DNA from: RBG-16-64-13 sp963718375 | GTDB taxonomy: Bacteria; Actinomycetota; Thermoleophilia; RBG-16-64-13 | Direction: 5' to 3' | DNA: 64,000 nucleotides | Assembly (NCBI GenBank): GCA_963718375.1 | Contig: CAVQZD010000007.1 | Location: 62,001-126,000 of the forward strand | In this document: one piece after another, positions 25,426-34,734 of the stretch | Layout: every line of letters starts with the position of its first letter | Position numbering within the stretch: position 1 is the first letter of the stretch | Notes under the pieces: generated by a model | Seen by the model: only the letters and a program-made list of their open reading frames with translations | Database searches by the model: none | Told to the model about the DNA's origin: nothing | Program-made: the position numbers and the translations under genes

Positions 25426-26177
25426 CACCCTTGCTCGGCCACGGACCCGAGCAAGTCCATCGCCAGCACCTCTTCCTCCGTCCACGGCTGGCCGCAGGTC
25501 ATCTTGCCCTCGGGACACTTGCTCGTCATGCAGGCCGGACCCGTATTCTCGAAGAGCAAGGGTGCGACTGAGATGGCCAGCCCGCGCATAGCCCACGCCA
25601 AACGGTTGATCTCCCATTGCGCACGACGACAGCACCGCAGCGAAAAGAAGTGTCGGAGTTCGCGCGCGTTCATCGTCACCACTATCTTGGTCTCGGCAGC
25701 ATTAGGAAGCACGAAACGTGCGTCCTCGCACACCGACTCGTTGCTGCCACCCTCGGCCAGCCCCAGCTCCACCAGCTTCTCGTACGCGGCGCGCGCGTTC
25801 TCCATCGCCTCGACGAAGACCTCCTGAGCCGCGGCGTGCCCGGCGATCTTGGGCGGGATGATGAAAGCCTCGTCGGAGGAGAAGCGCACGTAGCGCTGCG
25901 ACTGCTGGCTATACGACGCCACCCTGTGACGCACCAGTTGGTGGGAACAGGCCCTGGATATGCCCTCCACCGCGAAGGTGAAGCTGGCGTGCTCCAGAGC
26001 GCTGTGATGTCCGGACCGCACCAAACCGCGCACCAGACGAGCCACGTCCTCATCTGACATCGCGGTCTTGAGTTCGGCGGCTCCTATTGGCGCGTAGCAG
26101 AGACGCCCGGCCGCGGCCACGGCCCGTTCGGGCGAGGGGGTGTACTGAAGAAGCGTTACCTGAAGAGCAGCAGGCAT
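25425..26177 (-). CDS. thyX: Flavin-dependent thymidylate synthase
   Basis: ThyX makes dTMP from dUMP with methylene-THF and FADH2. The signature RHRVASYSQQSQRYVRF matches RHRxxSxxxxSxR, and the 250-residue length is usual. C-terminal NRLAWAMRGLAISVAPLLF and a cysteine-containing end (CMTSKCPEGKMTCGQPW) are seen in longer ThyX proteins. With the dCMP deaminase and GlyA nearby it completes a dTMP supply set. Confidence 0.96.
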   Translation of the reverse strand: MPAALQVTLLQYTPSPERAVAAAGRLCYAPIGAAELKTAMSDEDVARLVRGLVRSGHHSALEHASFTFAVEGISRACSHQLVRHRVASYSQQSQRYVRFSSDEAFIIPPKIAGHAAAQEVFVEAMENARAAYEKLVELGLAEGGSNESVCEDARFVLPNAAETKIVVTMNARELRHFFSLRCCRRAQWEINRLAWAMRGLAISVAPLLFENTGPACMTSKCPEGKMTCGQPWTEEEVLAMDLLGSVAEQG

Positions 26178-26202
26178 CAGCGTCTACGCTCTCCGCCTCG
26201 TG

Positions 26203-26415
26203 CTACTTGCTCGGTTCGGACCGACGGTACTTCTTGTTGAATCTCTCTACCCGACCGGCGGTGTCGACCAGCTTCTGCTTACCCGTATAGAACGGGTGGC
26301 AGGCAGAGCAGACCTCGACCTTTATCTCAGCCAAGGTCGACTTAGTGTCGAAGGTCTCGCCACATGAGCAGGTTACTTTGCAGTCCTGGTAGTTGGGATG
26401 AATTTCGTCCTTCAA
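26203..26415 (-). CDS. rpmE: 50S ribosomal protein L31, zinc-binding form
   Basis: A 70-residue L31 with the zinc cysteines CSC and CSAC, followed by HPFYTGKQKLVDTAGRVERF, the normal family end. TTG start with GGAGG four bases upstream. The zinc-binding form is typically the zinc-replete version; no zinc-free paralogue is in the window. Confidence 0.96.
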   Translation of the reverse strand: MKDEIHPNYQDCKVTCSCGETFDTKSTLAEIKVEVCSACHPFYTGKQKLVDTAGRVERFNKKYRRSEPSK

Positions 26416-26479
26416 GGTGCCTCCGTTATGACTACCCGCAGCTTATCAAGCTAGGAAAGAGGGCATATGTTACCACGGC

Positions 26480-27001
26480 TCACCAGTCCGAAGTCTCCCC
26501 AGGCCGTACAGACTCTATCTGATTCAGTGCCTGCTGGGCACGCAGGATCACGGTCTCAGCCGGAGCCGACTCTCCCAGTGCTCCTGTCACCGGCTCGATA
26601 TCCTTCGCGATCGAGGGCCTGTTGCAGACAAGGTCGTGCAGGATGTGATGGACAGCACGCCTCAGGTCGGTGGAGTCAGGGGCATCGACAAGCTTGCCCA
26701 GCACCGCGGGAACGCATGACGGCCCGATTTTGATCAAGCCCATCGAAGCGATCCAGCGCATGTCAGACTCACGATCCGAAAGCAAGATGACGAGGGTGTC
26801 AGTAGTGCTCGGGTCGGCTATGGCGGCCAAGGTCCTGGCGGCTTCCCACCGGGTGTGTTTGTGCCGGCTATCAAGAAGGTCCAACAGCGGCGGAACGGCC
26901 TTAGATCCCTCAAGCACAAGGGCGACGCGGGCCCTGCCGCGCACCATGCCATCGCGAGAGGACAACTCTTCGACAAGCTCCTCCAGGGCCATCTCGTACA
27001 T
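26480..27001 (-). CDS. HEAT-repeat protein
   Basis: The 173-residue protein shows at least three helical repeats of about 31-35 residues with the pattern of HEAT/PBS-lyase repeats, for example GSKAVPPLLDLLDSRHKHTR, then EAARTLAAIADP, then GLIKIGPSCVPAVLGKL. Such repeats bind other proteins; the partner is unknown. I chose ATG at 26999-27001 because GGAG lies five bases upstream; the in-frame GTG twelve codons earlier has no SD. The gene lies between rpmE and cca. Confidence 0.75.
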   Translation of the reverse strand: MYEMALEELVEELSSRDGMVRGRARVALVLEGSKAVPPLLDLLDSRHKHTRWEAARTLAAIADPSTTDTLVILLSDRESDMRWIASMGLIKIGPSCVPAVLGKLVDAPDSTDLRRAVHHILHDLVCNRPSIAKDIEPVTGALGESAPAETVILRAQQALNQIESVRPGETSDW

Positions 27002-27115
27002 TTCGACTCCGTTCACTAGGGACTTCCCGTCAAACACCGCTAGTGTGGCGGCGCCACGGACATACTAGGTGGATACCCGGTTCCGCCGGCGCTCATGCCC
27101 GCCCCCGAGCACGCC

Positions 27116-28510
27116 TCAGCCCTGGCGAGCTGCCTTGCGAGCCACCTCCAGCACTTCGGGCCTGCTGGACACCTCCTGACTCTCCCAGGCCAGGCGGGCC
27201 TCCCTCAAGGCCCTGCCCAGTGCGGGACCGCTCTCCAAGTCCAGCTCCCGCATCAGTGCTTCGCCGTCGATGGGCAGAGGAGCTGATCCACCACGCGCCC
27301 GGTCGACGGCGAGTGCCATCAATCGCTGCGCAGCGCCCTTGAGTTCCGACCTACCGCCGTCCGGCGTGTTGGGCCATGTCGCCGACGCCTCCGCGGCGGC
27401 GACCAAGACCACCTCCGGCTCCCAGGGCGCGGCCTCCCACAGGTAGAGCACCGCCTCCCTGCCGACCGGCGTGCTACCGGACAGCAGCCCCGTGATCGTA
27501 CCAGGGCCCCGCTGCGCACCGGACCCTGAGCTGATGGCTGAGCACCGCGCCACGGCCGTGAGCAGCGATGCGAACGCGCTGGACAGCTTGAGACGCCGGC
27601 CAACCGTGCGAACTTGGTCGACGCCAAGCTCGGCAGTGAGTGCCGCCAACCGCAAGGCCACCGGTCTGCTTACCGCTCCGTCCACGGGTTCACACAGGCG
27701 CTCCTTCCAGAATCCGGCCGCCTCCGGGTACCAGCCGGCGGGATCGTCCATCATGTCGTCCAACGCGTTCATGGAGGCAAGCGCACGGGTAGTGCGGTCC
27801 GCTTCTGAGCCGAAGCCCGCGTGGGCCAGCTCCGGGAGCATCACTCCCAGCAGCCCCAGCCTCTCCCACAGTCGCACGGCGTCGACGGAGCGCCCGACAC
27901 TCAGGGTGATGCAGACCTCGTTCATGATCCGTTCCACGGCCGCATCCATCAGCCTCGTCGCCTGCGCCTTGATCATGCCGGACAGCGCGTCATCCGGCTC
28001 AAATCCCAGCATATGGCAGAAGCGTGGCGCACGCAGGAGACGGAGGGGATCGTCAGCGAAGATGTGGTCAGAGACCGCCACCAGTCGCTTCTCTCGGAGA
28101 TGGACGGCGCCGTCAAAGGGGTCGAGCACCGTTGCACCTCCTGGGATACCAGGCGTGCCCCAGCGATCCGGGCCTCCGGAGGCATGCCAGGCCGACACGG
28201 GCACAGCCATAGCGTTGACGGTGAAGTCACGCTCGGCCAGGTCGTCGAGGATGCCGTCGCCGCGTGCCTCGGCCAGATCCACGTGACCATCGGTTCCGAG
28301 TACACGGTAGGTGGGATAACGCTCGGAGAGTGCGAACCAGGGGGCGTGCAATCTCGCCGCCACCTGTTCTGCCACGGCCGCCGCGTCGTCCGCGACCACC
28401 ACGTCGATGTCCGGTGAGCGGCGGCCGGACAGTCGATCGCGGACGCTGCCGCCCACCAGCCAGCCTTCACTCGCCCGGACTCCTAGGATGTCGGCTACGT
28501 CCCGAAGCAT
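27116..28510 (-). CDS. cca: CCA-adding tRNA nucleotidyltransferase
   Basis: The 464-residue class II nucleotidyltransferase has GGSVRDRL followed by DIDVVV (metal-binding aspartates), then RDFTVNAMAVPV and the neck region FADDPLRLLRAPRFCHMLGF. It adds or repairs the CCA end of tRNAs; distinguishing it from poly(A) polymerase or a partial CC/A-adding enzyme is not possible by eye. ATG at 28508-28510 has GGAGG about ten bases upstream; an upstream in-frame extension overlaps the previous gene and is rejected. Confidence 0.88.
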   Translation of the reverse strand: MLRDVADILGVRASEGWLVGGSVRDRLSGRRSPDIDVVVADDAAAVAEQVAARLHAPWFALSERYPTYRVLGTDGHVDLAEARGDGILDDLAERDFTVNAMAVPVSAWHASGGPDRWGTPGIPGGATVLDPFDGAVHLREKRLVAVSDHIFADDPLRLLRAPRFCHMLGFEPDDALSGMIKAQATRLMDAAVERIMNEVCITLSVGRSVDAVRLWERLGLLGVMLPELAHAGFGSEADRTTRALASMNALDDMMDDPAGWYPEAAGFWKERLCEPVDGAVSRPVALRLAALTAELGVDQVRTVGRRLKLSSAFASLLTAVARCSAISSGSGAQRGPGTITGLLSGSTPVGREAVLYLWEAAPWEPEVVLVAAAEASATWPNTPDGGRSELKGAAQRLMALAVDRARGGSAPLPIDGEALMRELDLESGPALGRALREARLAWESQEVSSRPEVLEVARKAARQG

Positions 28511-28545
28511 GCCCCTGTTGACCTCCAGCGGCCGGCCGAGATGCG

Positions 28546-28884
28546 CTACTTGTCTGAGCCCTGGCTCTTGTTCACATACCGCCGGTACTTGATGCGGTCC
28601 ATCCAGTAGTTGAGCCCCGTGTATAGGACCATTGCTACGCCGGCGAACAGGATATTGCCCCACGTCGATGTGTCGCTAAGATGAAAGACCCACTGGATCA
28701 AAGCGAAGAAAGCAAAGGCCGTCGCAGCTCCGATGATCAGCGAACGGCGGATACTCGGGGGTCTGGGGACGTTGCGATTCTGCGGCGTGCCGACAGCACC
28801 CCTACTGCTACTTCTCTTCTTCTGTGCACCCTTGGACTTCGGAAAGGCATCACGTGCCGCCCGGCGGATCTCTTTCTTAGACAC
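28546..28884 (-). CDS. Small membrane protein of unknown function
   Basis: The 112-residue protein has a Lys/Arg/Ser-rich N-terminus (about 1-45), two predicted membrane helices (about 48-65 and 75-92) and a basic C-terminal tail (DRIKYRRYVNKSQG). Both ends should be cytoplasmic. I do not recognise the family. It sits between the acpS-nnr fusion and cca, with only three bases separating it from the former, so it is probably in the same transcript. Confidence 0.7.
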   Translation of the reverse strand: MSKKEIRRAARDAFPKSKGAQKKRSSSRGAVGTPQNRNVPRPPSIRRSLIIGAATAFAFFALIQWVFHLSDTSTWGNILFAGVAMVLYTGLNYWMDRIKYRRYVNKSQGSDK

Positions 28885-28887
28885 AGC

Positions 28888-30885
28888 CTACTTCCTCCAC
28901 GAGGGACCTCTCTCGTACACACGCTCCGCCACTACTCCGGGCAGAACCTCCAATAGATCACCAGCAAGGATACCCTGTGTAGACCGGACAGCGAGAAGCC
29001 TGCCTGCTTCGGCATGGATCCAGGCTCCCGCATAGGCCGCTTCGAAGGGCCCAAGTCCTTTGGCAAGCAGCGCCCCGATGACTCCCGAAAGCACGTCACC
29101 GGTGCCGGCAGACGCCAGTTGGGGAGGGCCTTGAACGACCACCCGTGTGTCACCATCAGGGGCTACGATCACCGTGGAAGAGCCTTTCAGGAGTACCACC
29201 TGGCCGGTGGCCGCGGCCGCACGGCGCGCCGCGGCGAGGTAGGAGGAGCCCAGATCCGCGATCGGCGCCCCCAGAAGCGTCGCCAACTCGCCCAGATGCG
29301 GCGTCAATACTAGACCGGGGCGGTCCCGCAGTGACTCGGCCCCCCCGGCGAACGCGAAGAGCCCGTCCGCGTCCAGCACTGCGGGCACCTTGCTCTCCAG
29401 CACCACCCGCCGCACCGCCTCCGCCGTCTCCGGTGCCCGGCCCAGCCCCGGGCCGACCGTGAGGGCCCCCAGACGTTCGTCGGCGAGCGCCTCCAAGACA
29501 GCCGCAGCGTCGCTCACAGCGTCTCCAGGCCCTATCTCCTGCAGAACACCCTCCACCAGACGGTCGCGCACCGACCCGGCCGCTCCGGCCGTCATCAGCA
29601 GCCGTACATATCCTGCGCCAGCCTTGTAGGCGGCCTGCGTTGCCAGCCACGCCGCGCCAGGATATGCGGTCGAACCGGCCAGCACAGCAACGTAACCCGC
29701 ACGATACTTGTGATCGTCCACCCGGCGCCCCGGCACGTTCACGTCGTCCGGCGTGACCACCCACAGGTCGGGTCTTGGTTCCAGAGACTCCGGGATACCG
29801 ATGTCCCATACCACCACCTCGCCGGCGGCTTCTGAGCCTGGAGGGCACACGAGACCACTCTTGGCCGCGTGAAAGGTGATGGTCACGTCGGCTGCGACGG
29901 CGCCGGCCGCCAGGCCGCCCGTGGTCGCGTCGACCCCCGAAGGGACGTCGACCGCCAGCACCGGCACGCCGCGTGCGCCGGCGGCGTTGACCAGCGCCGC
30001 AGCCTCGACCATGCGCCCCCGCAGCTCGCCGGTCGCGCCCGTGCCCAGCAGACAATCCACCACGAGTTCGGTCTCTGCCCACAGGTAGTCGGGCGCCTCG
30101 CCCATGCGCAGGTTCACTCCAGCCTTCTCGGCTGCTCGGTAGTTGAGCGCCGCATCCGGACTCAGTTCGTCCTGGGAGCCCGCGTAGACCACGCAGGCCA
30201 CCGGATGCCCAGCCACATGCAGCTGGCGAGCCGCGGCTAAACCGTCTCCGCCGTTGTTGCCCGGACCACAAGCCACAAGCGTGTGCCTTCCGGGATAGCG
30301 CCCCTGTACCAGGAACGTGATCCCCAGGGCGGCCCTCTCCATGAGCACGGGCCCCGGGACTCCGAGGTCTTCGATGGTCGCGCGATCGAGCTCGCGCACC
30401 TGCGAGGGTGTGAACACCGCTGCGCGCTTGAAGATGTCCATGCCCACCCCCATAGTCGATCCGCCCGAGGACTCTGCCACCGCCATGGCGCATGCCCCGG
30501 CCATGGAGTCAACATGCGTGAGAGAGACGCTGATGTCCGTGATACCGGAACGTGCGGCGACGAGCGCCGTGCGACCGCGCAACAACACTCGTGGCGCGTG
30601 CTCCCCTGCCGTCCACTCTTTCGCCGGTCTATCCGCGGGCCCTCTTCCACCGACCTCTATGTCCTGCCAGGCCGTGATACCCGTACCCAGAAGCTTGCCC
30701 ACGGCTTCTTTGGCAGCGAACCGCGCCGCGTAGCTGAGGGTGGGATCTTGGTGTTGGTCGCAGTAGGCGATCTCGGCCGAGGTGAACACGCGTTCCTTCA
30801 GCCCAGGATGCCGCGCGAGTGCTTCACGGAAACGCGCGACCTCCACCAAGTCCAGACCGACCTTCGCACCCTGCGGCGCGCTCAC
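28888..30885 (-). CDS. nnr: Fusion of holo-ACP synthase (AcpS) with NAD(P)H-hydrate epimerase and dehydratase (NnrE-NnrD)
   Basis: One 665-residue frame. Residues 1 to about 140 are AcpS, which attaches phosphopantetheine to acyl carrier protein: GLDLVEVARFREAL gives the metal aspartate and ARFAAKEAVGKLLG the glutamate. About 155-370 is the epimerase NnrE (ACGPGNNGGDGLAAAR, AVDVPSGVDATTG). About 380-655 is the ADP/ATP-dependent dehydratase NnrD (VGPGLGR, LTPHLGELATLLG, ASAGTGDVLSGVIGALL). NnrE and NnrD are normally fused and repair hydrated NAD(P)H; AcpS is usually a separate neighbour. GTG start with GGAG five bases upstream. Confidence 0.93.
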   Translation of the reverse strand: MSAPQGAKVGLDLVEVARFREALARHPGLKERVFTSAEIAYCDQHQDPTLSYAARFAAKEAVGKLLGTGITAWQDIEVGGRGPADRPAKEWTAGEHAPRVLLRGRTALVAARSGITDISVSLTHVDSMAGACAMAVAESSGGSTMGVGMDIFKRAAVFTPSQVRELDRATIEDLGVPGPVLMERAALGITFLVQGRYPGRHTLVACGPGNNGGDGLAAARQLHVAGHPVACVVYAGSQDELSPDAALNYRAAEKAGVNLRMGEAPDYLWAETELVVDCLLGTGATGELRGRMVEAAALVNAAGARGVPVLAVDVPSGVDATTGGLAAGAVAADVTITFHAAKSGLVCPPGSEAAGEVVVWDIGIPESLEPRPDLWVVTPDDVNVPGRRVDDHKYRAGYVAVLAGSTAYPGAAWLATQAAYKAGAGYVRLLMTAGAAGSVRDRLVEGVLQEIGPGDAVSDAAAVLEALADERLGALTVGPGLGRAPETAEAVRRVVLESKVPAVLDADGLFAFAGGAESLRDRPGLVLTPHLGELATLLGAPIADLGSSYLAAARRAAAATGQVVLLKGSSTVIVAPDGDTRVVVQGPPQLASAGTGDVLSGVIGALLAKGLGPFEAAYAGAWIHAEAGRLLAVRSTQGILAGDLLEVLPGVVAERVYERGPSWRK

Positions 30886-30887
30886 GG

Positions 30888-32720
30888 TTACTCCACCGTG
30901 ACGGTCTTGGCCAGGTTGCGAGGCTGGTCCACCTTCTCGCCCCGTTCTTTGGCCACGTAGTAGGCGAAGAGCTGCAGCGGGACGATGGCGAACAGCGGGG
31001 CGATCATCTCGTCTGCCCGGGGCACGTACAGGATCTCGTCTGTCATCTCGGCTAGGTCCTCGTTACCTTCGGAGGCGATCGCGATGACACTGGCGCCCCG
31101 CGCCATGACTTCCTGCACGTTGGAGATGAGCTTCTCGTAGACCGGGCTGTCCGTGGCCACCACCAAGACCGGCGTGCCTTCATCCAACAACGCTATCGGT
31201 CCGTGTTTCATCTCGCCCGCGGCGTAGGCCTCAGTGGGCACGTACGAGATCTCCTTGAGCTTGAGCGCCCCCTCCATGGCCACCGGAAGGCTGACCTTCC
31301 TACCCAGACACATGATGTAGCTGCTCTTGGCATATCTCCTCGCGACCTCAGCCACCCGGGCGACCGCGTCGCTATTCAGATAGTCCTCCAGCGTGGCCGG
31401 AGCATGACGGAGTTCTTCGGTGTACTTGCGGACTTGCTCGATGCTGAGGTGACCACGTTCCTGGGCCAGATGCAGAGCCAACAGCAGCATGGCCAACACC
31501 TGCGCGAGGAAGGTCTTGGTCGCCGCCACGCCGATCTCGAGCCCGGCCCTGGTGAAGAGCACCCCCTCCGCCTCGCGGGTGGCTTGAGAGCCGACGATGT
31601 TGGTGACCGCTAAGACGCGTGCCCCTGCCTTGCGCGCCAACCGCATGGCCGCAAGAGTGTCGGCGGTCTCGCCGGACTGGCTGATGGCTATACAAAGACA
31701 GCTCGAGTCGAGCACTGGGTCGCGGTAACGGAACTCCGAAGCCACCTCGACCTCTACCGGTAGGCGCGCCCAGCTCTCCAGGGCGTACTTGCCCACTAGG
31801 CCCGCATATGACGAGGTGCCACAGGCCACGATGACGATGCGCTTCAGTCCACGGATCTCTTCGGAGCTCAGGCCTAGGTCCTCCAGCACAACCCGTCCGT
31901 CCGCTCCTACGCGTTCGGCCAAGGTGTCGGCGAGCGCCGCTGGCTGTTCGTGGATCTCTTTGAGCATGAAGGTCTCGTAGCCGGCCTTTTCCGCGGCCTC
32001 TTCGTCCCAATCGACGGTCTGGATCGGGCGCTCCAAGCGGGCTCCGTCAAGGTCGAAGACCGAGATGCCGTCGCGCTTCACCACCACCATGTCGCCGTCC
32101 TCGGGGAAGATGACGTCGCGGGTGTCGGCAAGAAAGGCCGGCACTGCGGAGGCCAGGAAGTACTCGCCGTCCCCCACGCCGGCCACCAACGGTGTCTCCT
32201 TGCGGATGCCCACGATGACGTCAGGTTCGTCGACCGCTACCGCACAGACCGTGAAGTGCCCCTCCATCTGCCGGTAGGCCGCGGCCAACGCCTCCTGCAG
32301 CGAGCCCTGGTAGGCCCTCTCTATCAGGTGCGCCACTACTTCGGCGTCCGTCTCTGAGGTGAAGACGTGGCCCTCAGCCGTGAGTTCTGCGCGCAGGCTC
32401 AAATAGTTCTCGACGATGCCGTTGAGCACGATAGCGAAGCGCTCGCTGCAGTCGGTGTGCGGGTGCGCGTTCTCGGTGGAGGGCTTCCCATGTGTCGCCC
32501 AACGGGTGTGGGCTATGCCCAGTGTGCCGCCGCCGTCCAGCTCTTCGAGACAGACTTCCAGGCTGTCCAAGTTGCCAACAGAGTGCAGAAGTTGCAGGCC
32601 CGAGTCGCCCAATATGGAGAGGCCGGCTGAGTCGTAGCCCCGATACTCCAGCTTGCGCAGTCCCCTGAAGAGGATGTCCCTACAGGGCCTATCCCCCACA
32701 TATCCGACGATCCCACACAT
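30888..32720 (-). CDS. glmS: Glutamine-fructose-6-phosphate aminotransferase (isomerizing)
   Basis: GlmS makes glucosamine-6-phosphate for peptidoglycan. The 610-residue chain starts MCGIVGYVG, exposing the catalytic N-terminal Cys after Met removal. A glutaminase domain (about 1-240) is followed by two SIS sugar-isomerase domains (CGTSSYAGLVGKYALESWA, AISQSGETADTLAAMRLA) and ends DQPRNLAKTVTVE. SD GGAGGT nine bases upstream. The gap before it is only 19 bases, so no glmS ribozyme is present. Confidence 0.97.
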   Translation of the reverse strand: MCGIVGYVGDRPCRDILFRGLRKLEYRGYDSAGLSILGDSGLQLLHSVGNLDSLEVCLEELDGGGTLGIAHTRWATHGKPSTENAHPHTDCSERFAIVLNGIVENYLSLRAELTAEGHVFTSETDAEVVAHLIERAYQGSLQEALAAAYRQMEGHFTVCAVAVDEPDVIVGIRKETPLVAGVGDGEYFLASAVPAFLADTRDVIFPEDGDMVVVKRDGISVFDLDGARLERPIQTVDWDEEAAEKAGYETFMLKEIHEQPAALADTLAERVGADGRVVLEDLGLSSEEIRGLKRIVIVACGTSSYAGLVGKYALESWARLPVEVEVASEFRYRDPVLDSSCLCIAISQSGETADTLAAMRLARKAGARVLAVTNIVGSQATREAEGVLFTRAGLEIGVAATKTFLAQVLAMLLLALHLAQERGHLSIEQVRKYTEELRHAPATLEDYLNSDAVARVAEVARRYAKSSYIMCLGRKVSLPVAMEGALKLKEISYVPTEAYAAGEMKHGPIALLDEGTPVLVVATDSPVYEKLISNVQEVMARGASVIAIASEGNEDLAEMTDEILYVPRADEMIAPLFAIVPLQLFAYYVAKERGEKVDQPRNLAKTVTVE

Positions 32721-32739
32721 CAGCCAGCTACCTCCGTTG

Positions 32740-33747
32740 TCAACTGCTCACGCGAGCCTTACGTCCACATAGGGGGACATCCAGGCGGCGCACGAGCGCC
32801 TCATAGTCGGGGATCATCTCCAGCTTCGTGCCCGCAGGCATCCCGCCGCTCGCTCCACCGACCTCGACCACAAGATAATCCGCGGACCGGCCGATCTCCT
32901 TGAGGCCCGCTTCGACGAACTTGACCGTCCCTGTGCTCAGGTCCTGACGGCCCGCTGCCAACACCAGGCGGCGCACCGGCCCCCCAGCGGAAGGCCTAGT
33001 ATACTCCTCGACCACCTCGACTCGGACCCTACATGCGTCCTCACGGCAATCCGGCAGTGGCTGATGGTGGAGGGCGTCATGACCCAGCAGCAGAGCCTCG
33101 CCGCAACGGAGTTCCGTCACTTCAGCGGGCAATCCCTCTCCTCGGGCAACAAGCCACAGCGCGCTGGAATTCCCCCCAGATACCCGGGACAGAGGTAGGC
33201 CGGCATCCCGCAGATCGCGGGACGCCTGCGCCACCGCCTCCACGGAGGCCCTGATGCCTTCGGGCGCGCCCCTCAAACAGGCGTAGTTGGTCGCGACGCC
33301 GCAAAGCTCCAGGCGCGCGTCGTCTGCTATCCGCCCGGCCAACTCCACGAGCTCGTCGACCGGCACACCCTCGCGCTCGTCCCCCGTCTCCACCAGCAAC
33401 ATCACGCGGCCCGGCACGGCGGGCTCGCCCGCCTCCGCCACCACCTCGGCGTTTGCCCAAGAGCTCACATAGTTCACATCGGCGAGATCGAAGTCGCCCG
33501 CAGACGGCGGAAGGCTGATGCGGTGGATCTCAGCTTTAGGCAGCGCCGCACGCATCCGCCGCAGATTCTGGGCCCGAGTGTCGGCCAACGCTGTCGCCCC
33601 CGCGTCCAGCATGGCCGCGGCCACGCGCGGCTCACCCAGACATCCCTTGGTGACAGCCAACAGGTCTAAGCCGCGCTCCCGCAGCAGACGCGCCACCGCC
33701 TCAGTATTGCCGCCGACGGTGTCGATATCTACAAGCAACTCCGCCAT
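32740..33747 (-). CDS. Alanine/ornithine racemase-like PLP enzyme
   Basis: The 335-residue protein belongs to the alanine racemase N-terminal-domain family, closest in pattern to the ornithine racemase or YhfX-like branch. The PLP lysine is about residue 34 in LLAVTKGCLGEPRVAAAML, and SRVSGGNSSALW and ELRCGEALLLGHDAL are typical of the group. It is a PLP barrel with a short C-terminal domain. Start ATG at 33745-33747; the best SD (AGGAGG) is about 15 bases upstream, which is long. The substrate cannot be told; a D-amino acid for the envelope is possible given glmS next door. Confidence 0.75.
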   Translation of the reverse strand: MAELLVDIDTVGGNTEAVARLLRERGLDLLAVTKGCLGEPRVAAAMLDAGATALADTRAQNLRRMRAALPKAEIHRISLPPSAGDFDLADVNYVSSWANAEVVAEAGEPAVPGRVMLLVETGDEREGVPVDELVELAGRIADDARLELCGVATNYACLRGAPEGIRASVEAVAQASRDLRDAGLPLSRVSGGNSSALWLVARGEGLPAEVTELRCGEALLLGHDALHHQPLPDCREDACRVRVEVVEEYTRPSAGGPVRRLVLAAGRQDLSTGTVKFVEAGLKEIGRSADYLVVEVGGASGGMPAGTKLEMIPDYEALVRRLDVPLCGRKARVSS

Positions 33748-33777
33748 GGCCGCGCCTGTGTACCTCCTACAAAACAG

Positions 33778-33809
33778 ACGAGGCGAGGGAGTCACCTCCC
33801 TCGCCTCGT
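33778..33809 (-). terminator. Rho-independent terminator of rplM-rpsI
   Basis: A 14-base perfect stem with a 4-base loop (GTGA on the minus strand) lies 22 bases past the rpsI stop and is followed on the minus strand by TCTGTTTTGT. It is the strongest hairpin terminator in the window and separates rplM-rpsI from the racemase and glmS genes. Confidence 0.85.
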
Positions 33810-33831
33810 GATAACTCTTAGCCCGTCGCGA

Positions 33832-34224
33832 CTAGCGCTTCGAGAACTGTGGCCGCTTGCGGGCCTTCTTGAGACCGGCCTTCTTGCGCTCCACCATACG
33901 AGCGTCACGAGAGAGATGGCCGGCGCGCTTGACGTCGGTCTTCAGTGAAGGATCAGCCTCGACCAAGGCACGGGCCACGCCGTGCTTCACGGCCCCGGCC
34001 TGACCCGACTTGCCGCCACCGCGGGTGTCGGCGATGACATCATATCTAGTGTCGGTGCCCGTCTCGGCAAGCGGGGCCTTGACGGTGAGTACCAGAGTCT
34101 GACGATTGAAGTAGTCCTTCACATCCAGGCCGTTCACCGTGATGTTGCCCGTGCCCGGCATCAGGCGGACTCTAGCCACCGAGGTCTTGCGCTTGCCCGT
34201 CGCCCGATAGACTACTGTTGCCAT
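33832..34224 (-). CDS. rpsI: 30S ribosomal protein S9
   Basis: A 130-residue S9 with ATGKRKTSVARVRLMPGTG near the start and the basic tail KKARKRPQFSKR that reaches the P-site tRNA. Overlaps the end of rplM by 13 bases, so the two are co-translated. Confidence 0.98.
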   Translation of the reverse strand: MATVVYRATGKRKTSVARVRLMPGTGNITVNGLDVKDYFNRQTLVLTVKAPLAETGTDTRYDVIADTRGGGKSGQAGAVKHGVARALVEADPSLKTDVKRAGHLSRDARMVERKKAGLKKARKRPQFSKR

Positions 34225-34646
34225 GGGAGCTCCTCCGGCTTCTGGGCGGCATGTGGATGCTTAGGCCCGGCGTAGATCTTGAGTTTGCCTAGTTGCTGGG
34301 CGGCAAGACGATTCTTGGGCAGCATGCCCTTGACCGCCTTTCTGATCACTTCGGTAGGCCGCCGCTCGAGCATCTGCCCGAGAGTGCGAGTCTTGAGGCC
34401 GCCCGGGTAGCCGGAGTGCCGGTGGTACAATTTGCCGGTCAGCTTGTTGCCGGTCACGGCCACCTTCTCCGCGTTGACAACTACGACGAAGTCGCCCGTA
34501 TCCACGTGCGGCGTGTACTGCGGCTTGTTCTTGCCACGCAGCACATCAGCGATCTCCGTAGACAACCGGCCAAGGTTCTTGCCCTCGGCGTCGACGACCC
34601 ACCAGTTGCGGGTCACTTCCCCAGGTTTTGCCGAATAAGTCCTCAC
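34212..34646 (-). CDS. rplM: 50S ribosomal protein L13
   Basis: A 144-residue L13 (WWVVDAEGKNLGRLSTEIA, GDFVVVVNAEKVAVTGNKL, MLPKNRLAAQQLGKLKIYAG). GTG start with GGAGG four bases upstream, and a near-consensus promoter about 60 bases upstream. In many genomes rplM follows truA; here a 5 kb segment lies between them. Confidence 0.98.
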   Translation of the reverse strand: MRTYSAKPGEVTRNWWVVDAEGKNLGRLSTEIADVLRGKNKPQYTPHVDTGDFVVVVNAEKVAVTGNKLTGKLYHRHSGYPGGLKTRTLGQMLERRPTEVIRKAVKGMLPKNRLAAQQLGKLKIYAGPKHPHAAQKPEELPWQQ

Positions 34647-34705
34647 ACAGCCTCCATCACGGCCCGGCAGAGTCTGACTCCGAGCCAGTAAAAACGCGAC
34701 CGCAG

Positions 34706-34734
34706 ATAATAGTTGAGGGAACAGGCAGTGTCAA
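34706..34734 (-). promoter_or_regulatory. Housekeeping sigma promoter for rplM-rpsI
   Basis: On the minus strand a perfect TTGACA (34729-34734) is followed by a 17-base spacer and TATTAT (34706-34711, five of six consensus). The predicted transcript start is near 34699, leaving a leader of about 53 bases before rplM. The best promoter by eye in this window. Confidence 0.85.

Noticed and set aside
32721..32739. Possible glmS ribozyme upstream of glmS
   Set aside because: The gap is 19 bases. The ribozyme needs well over 100 bases and none of its conserved core is present.
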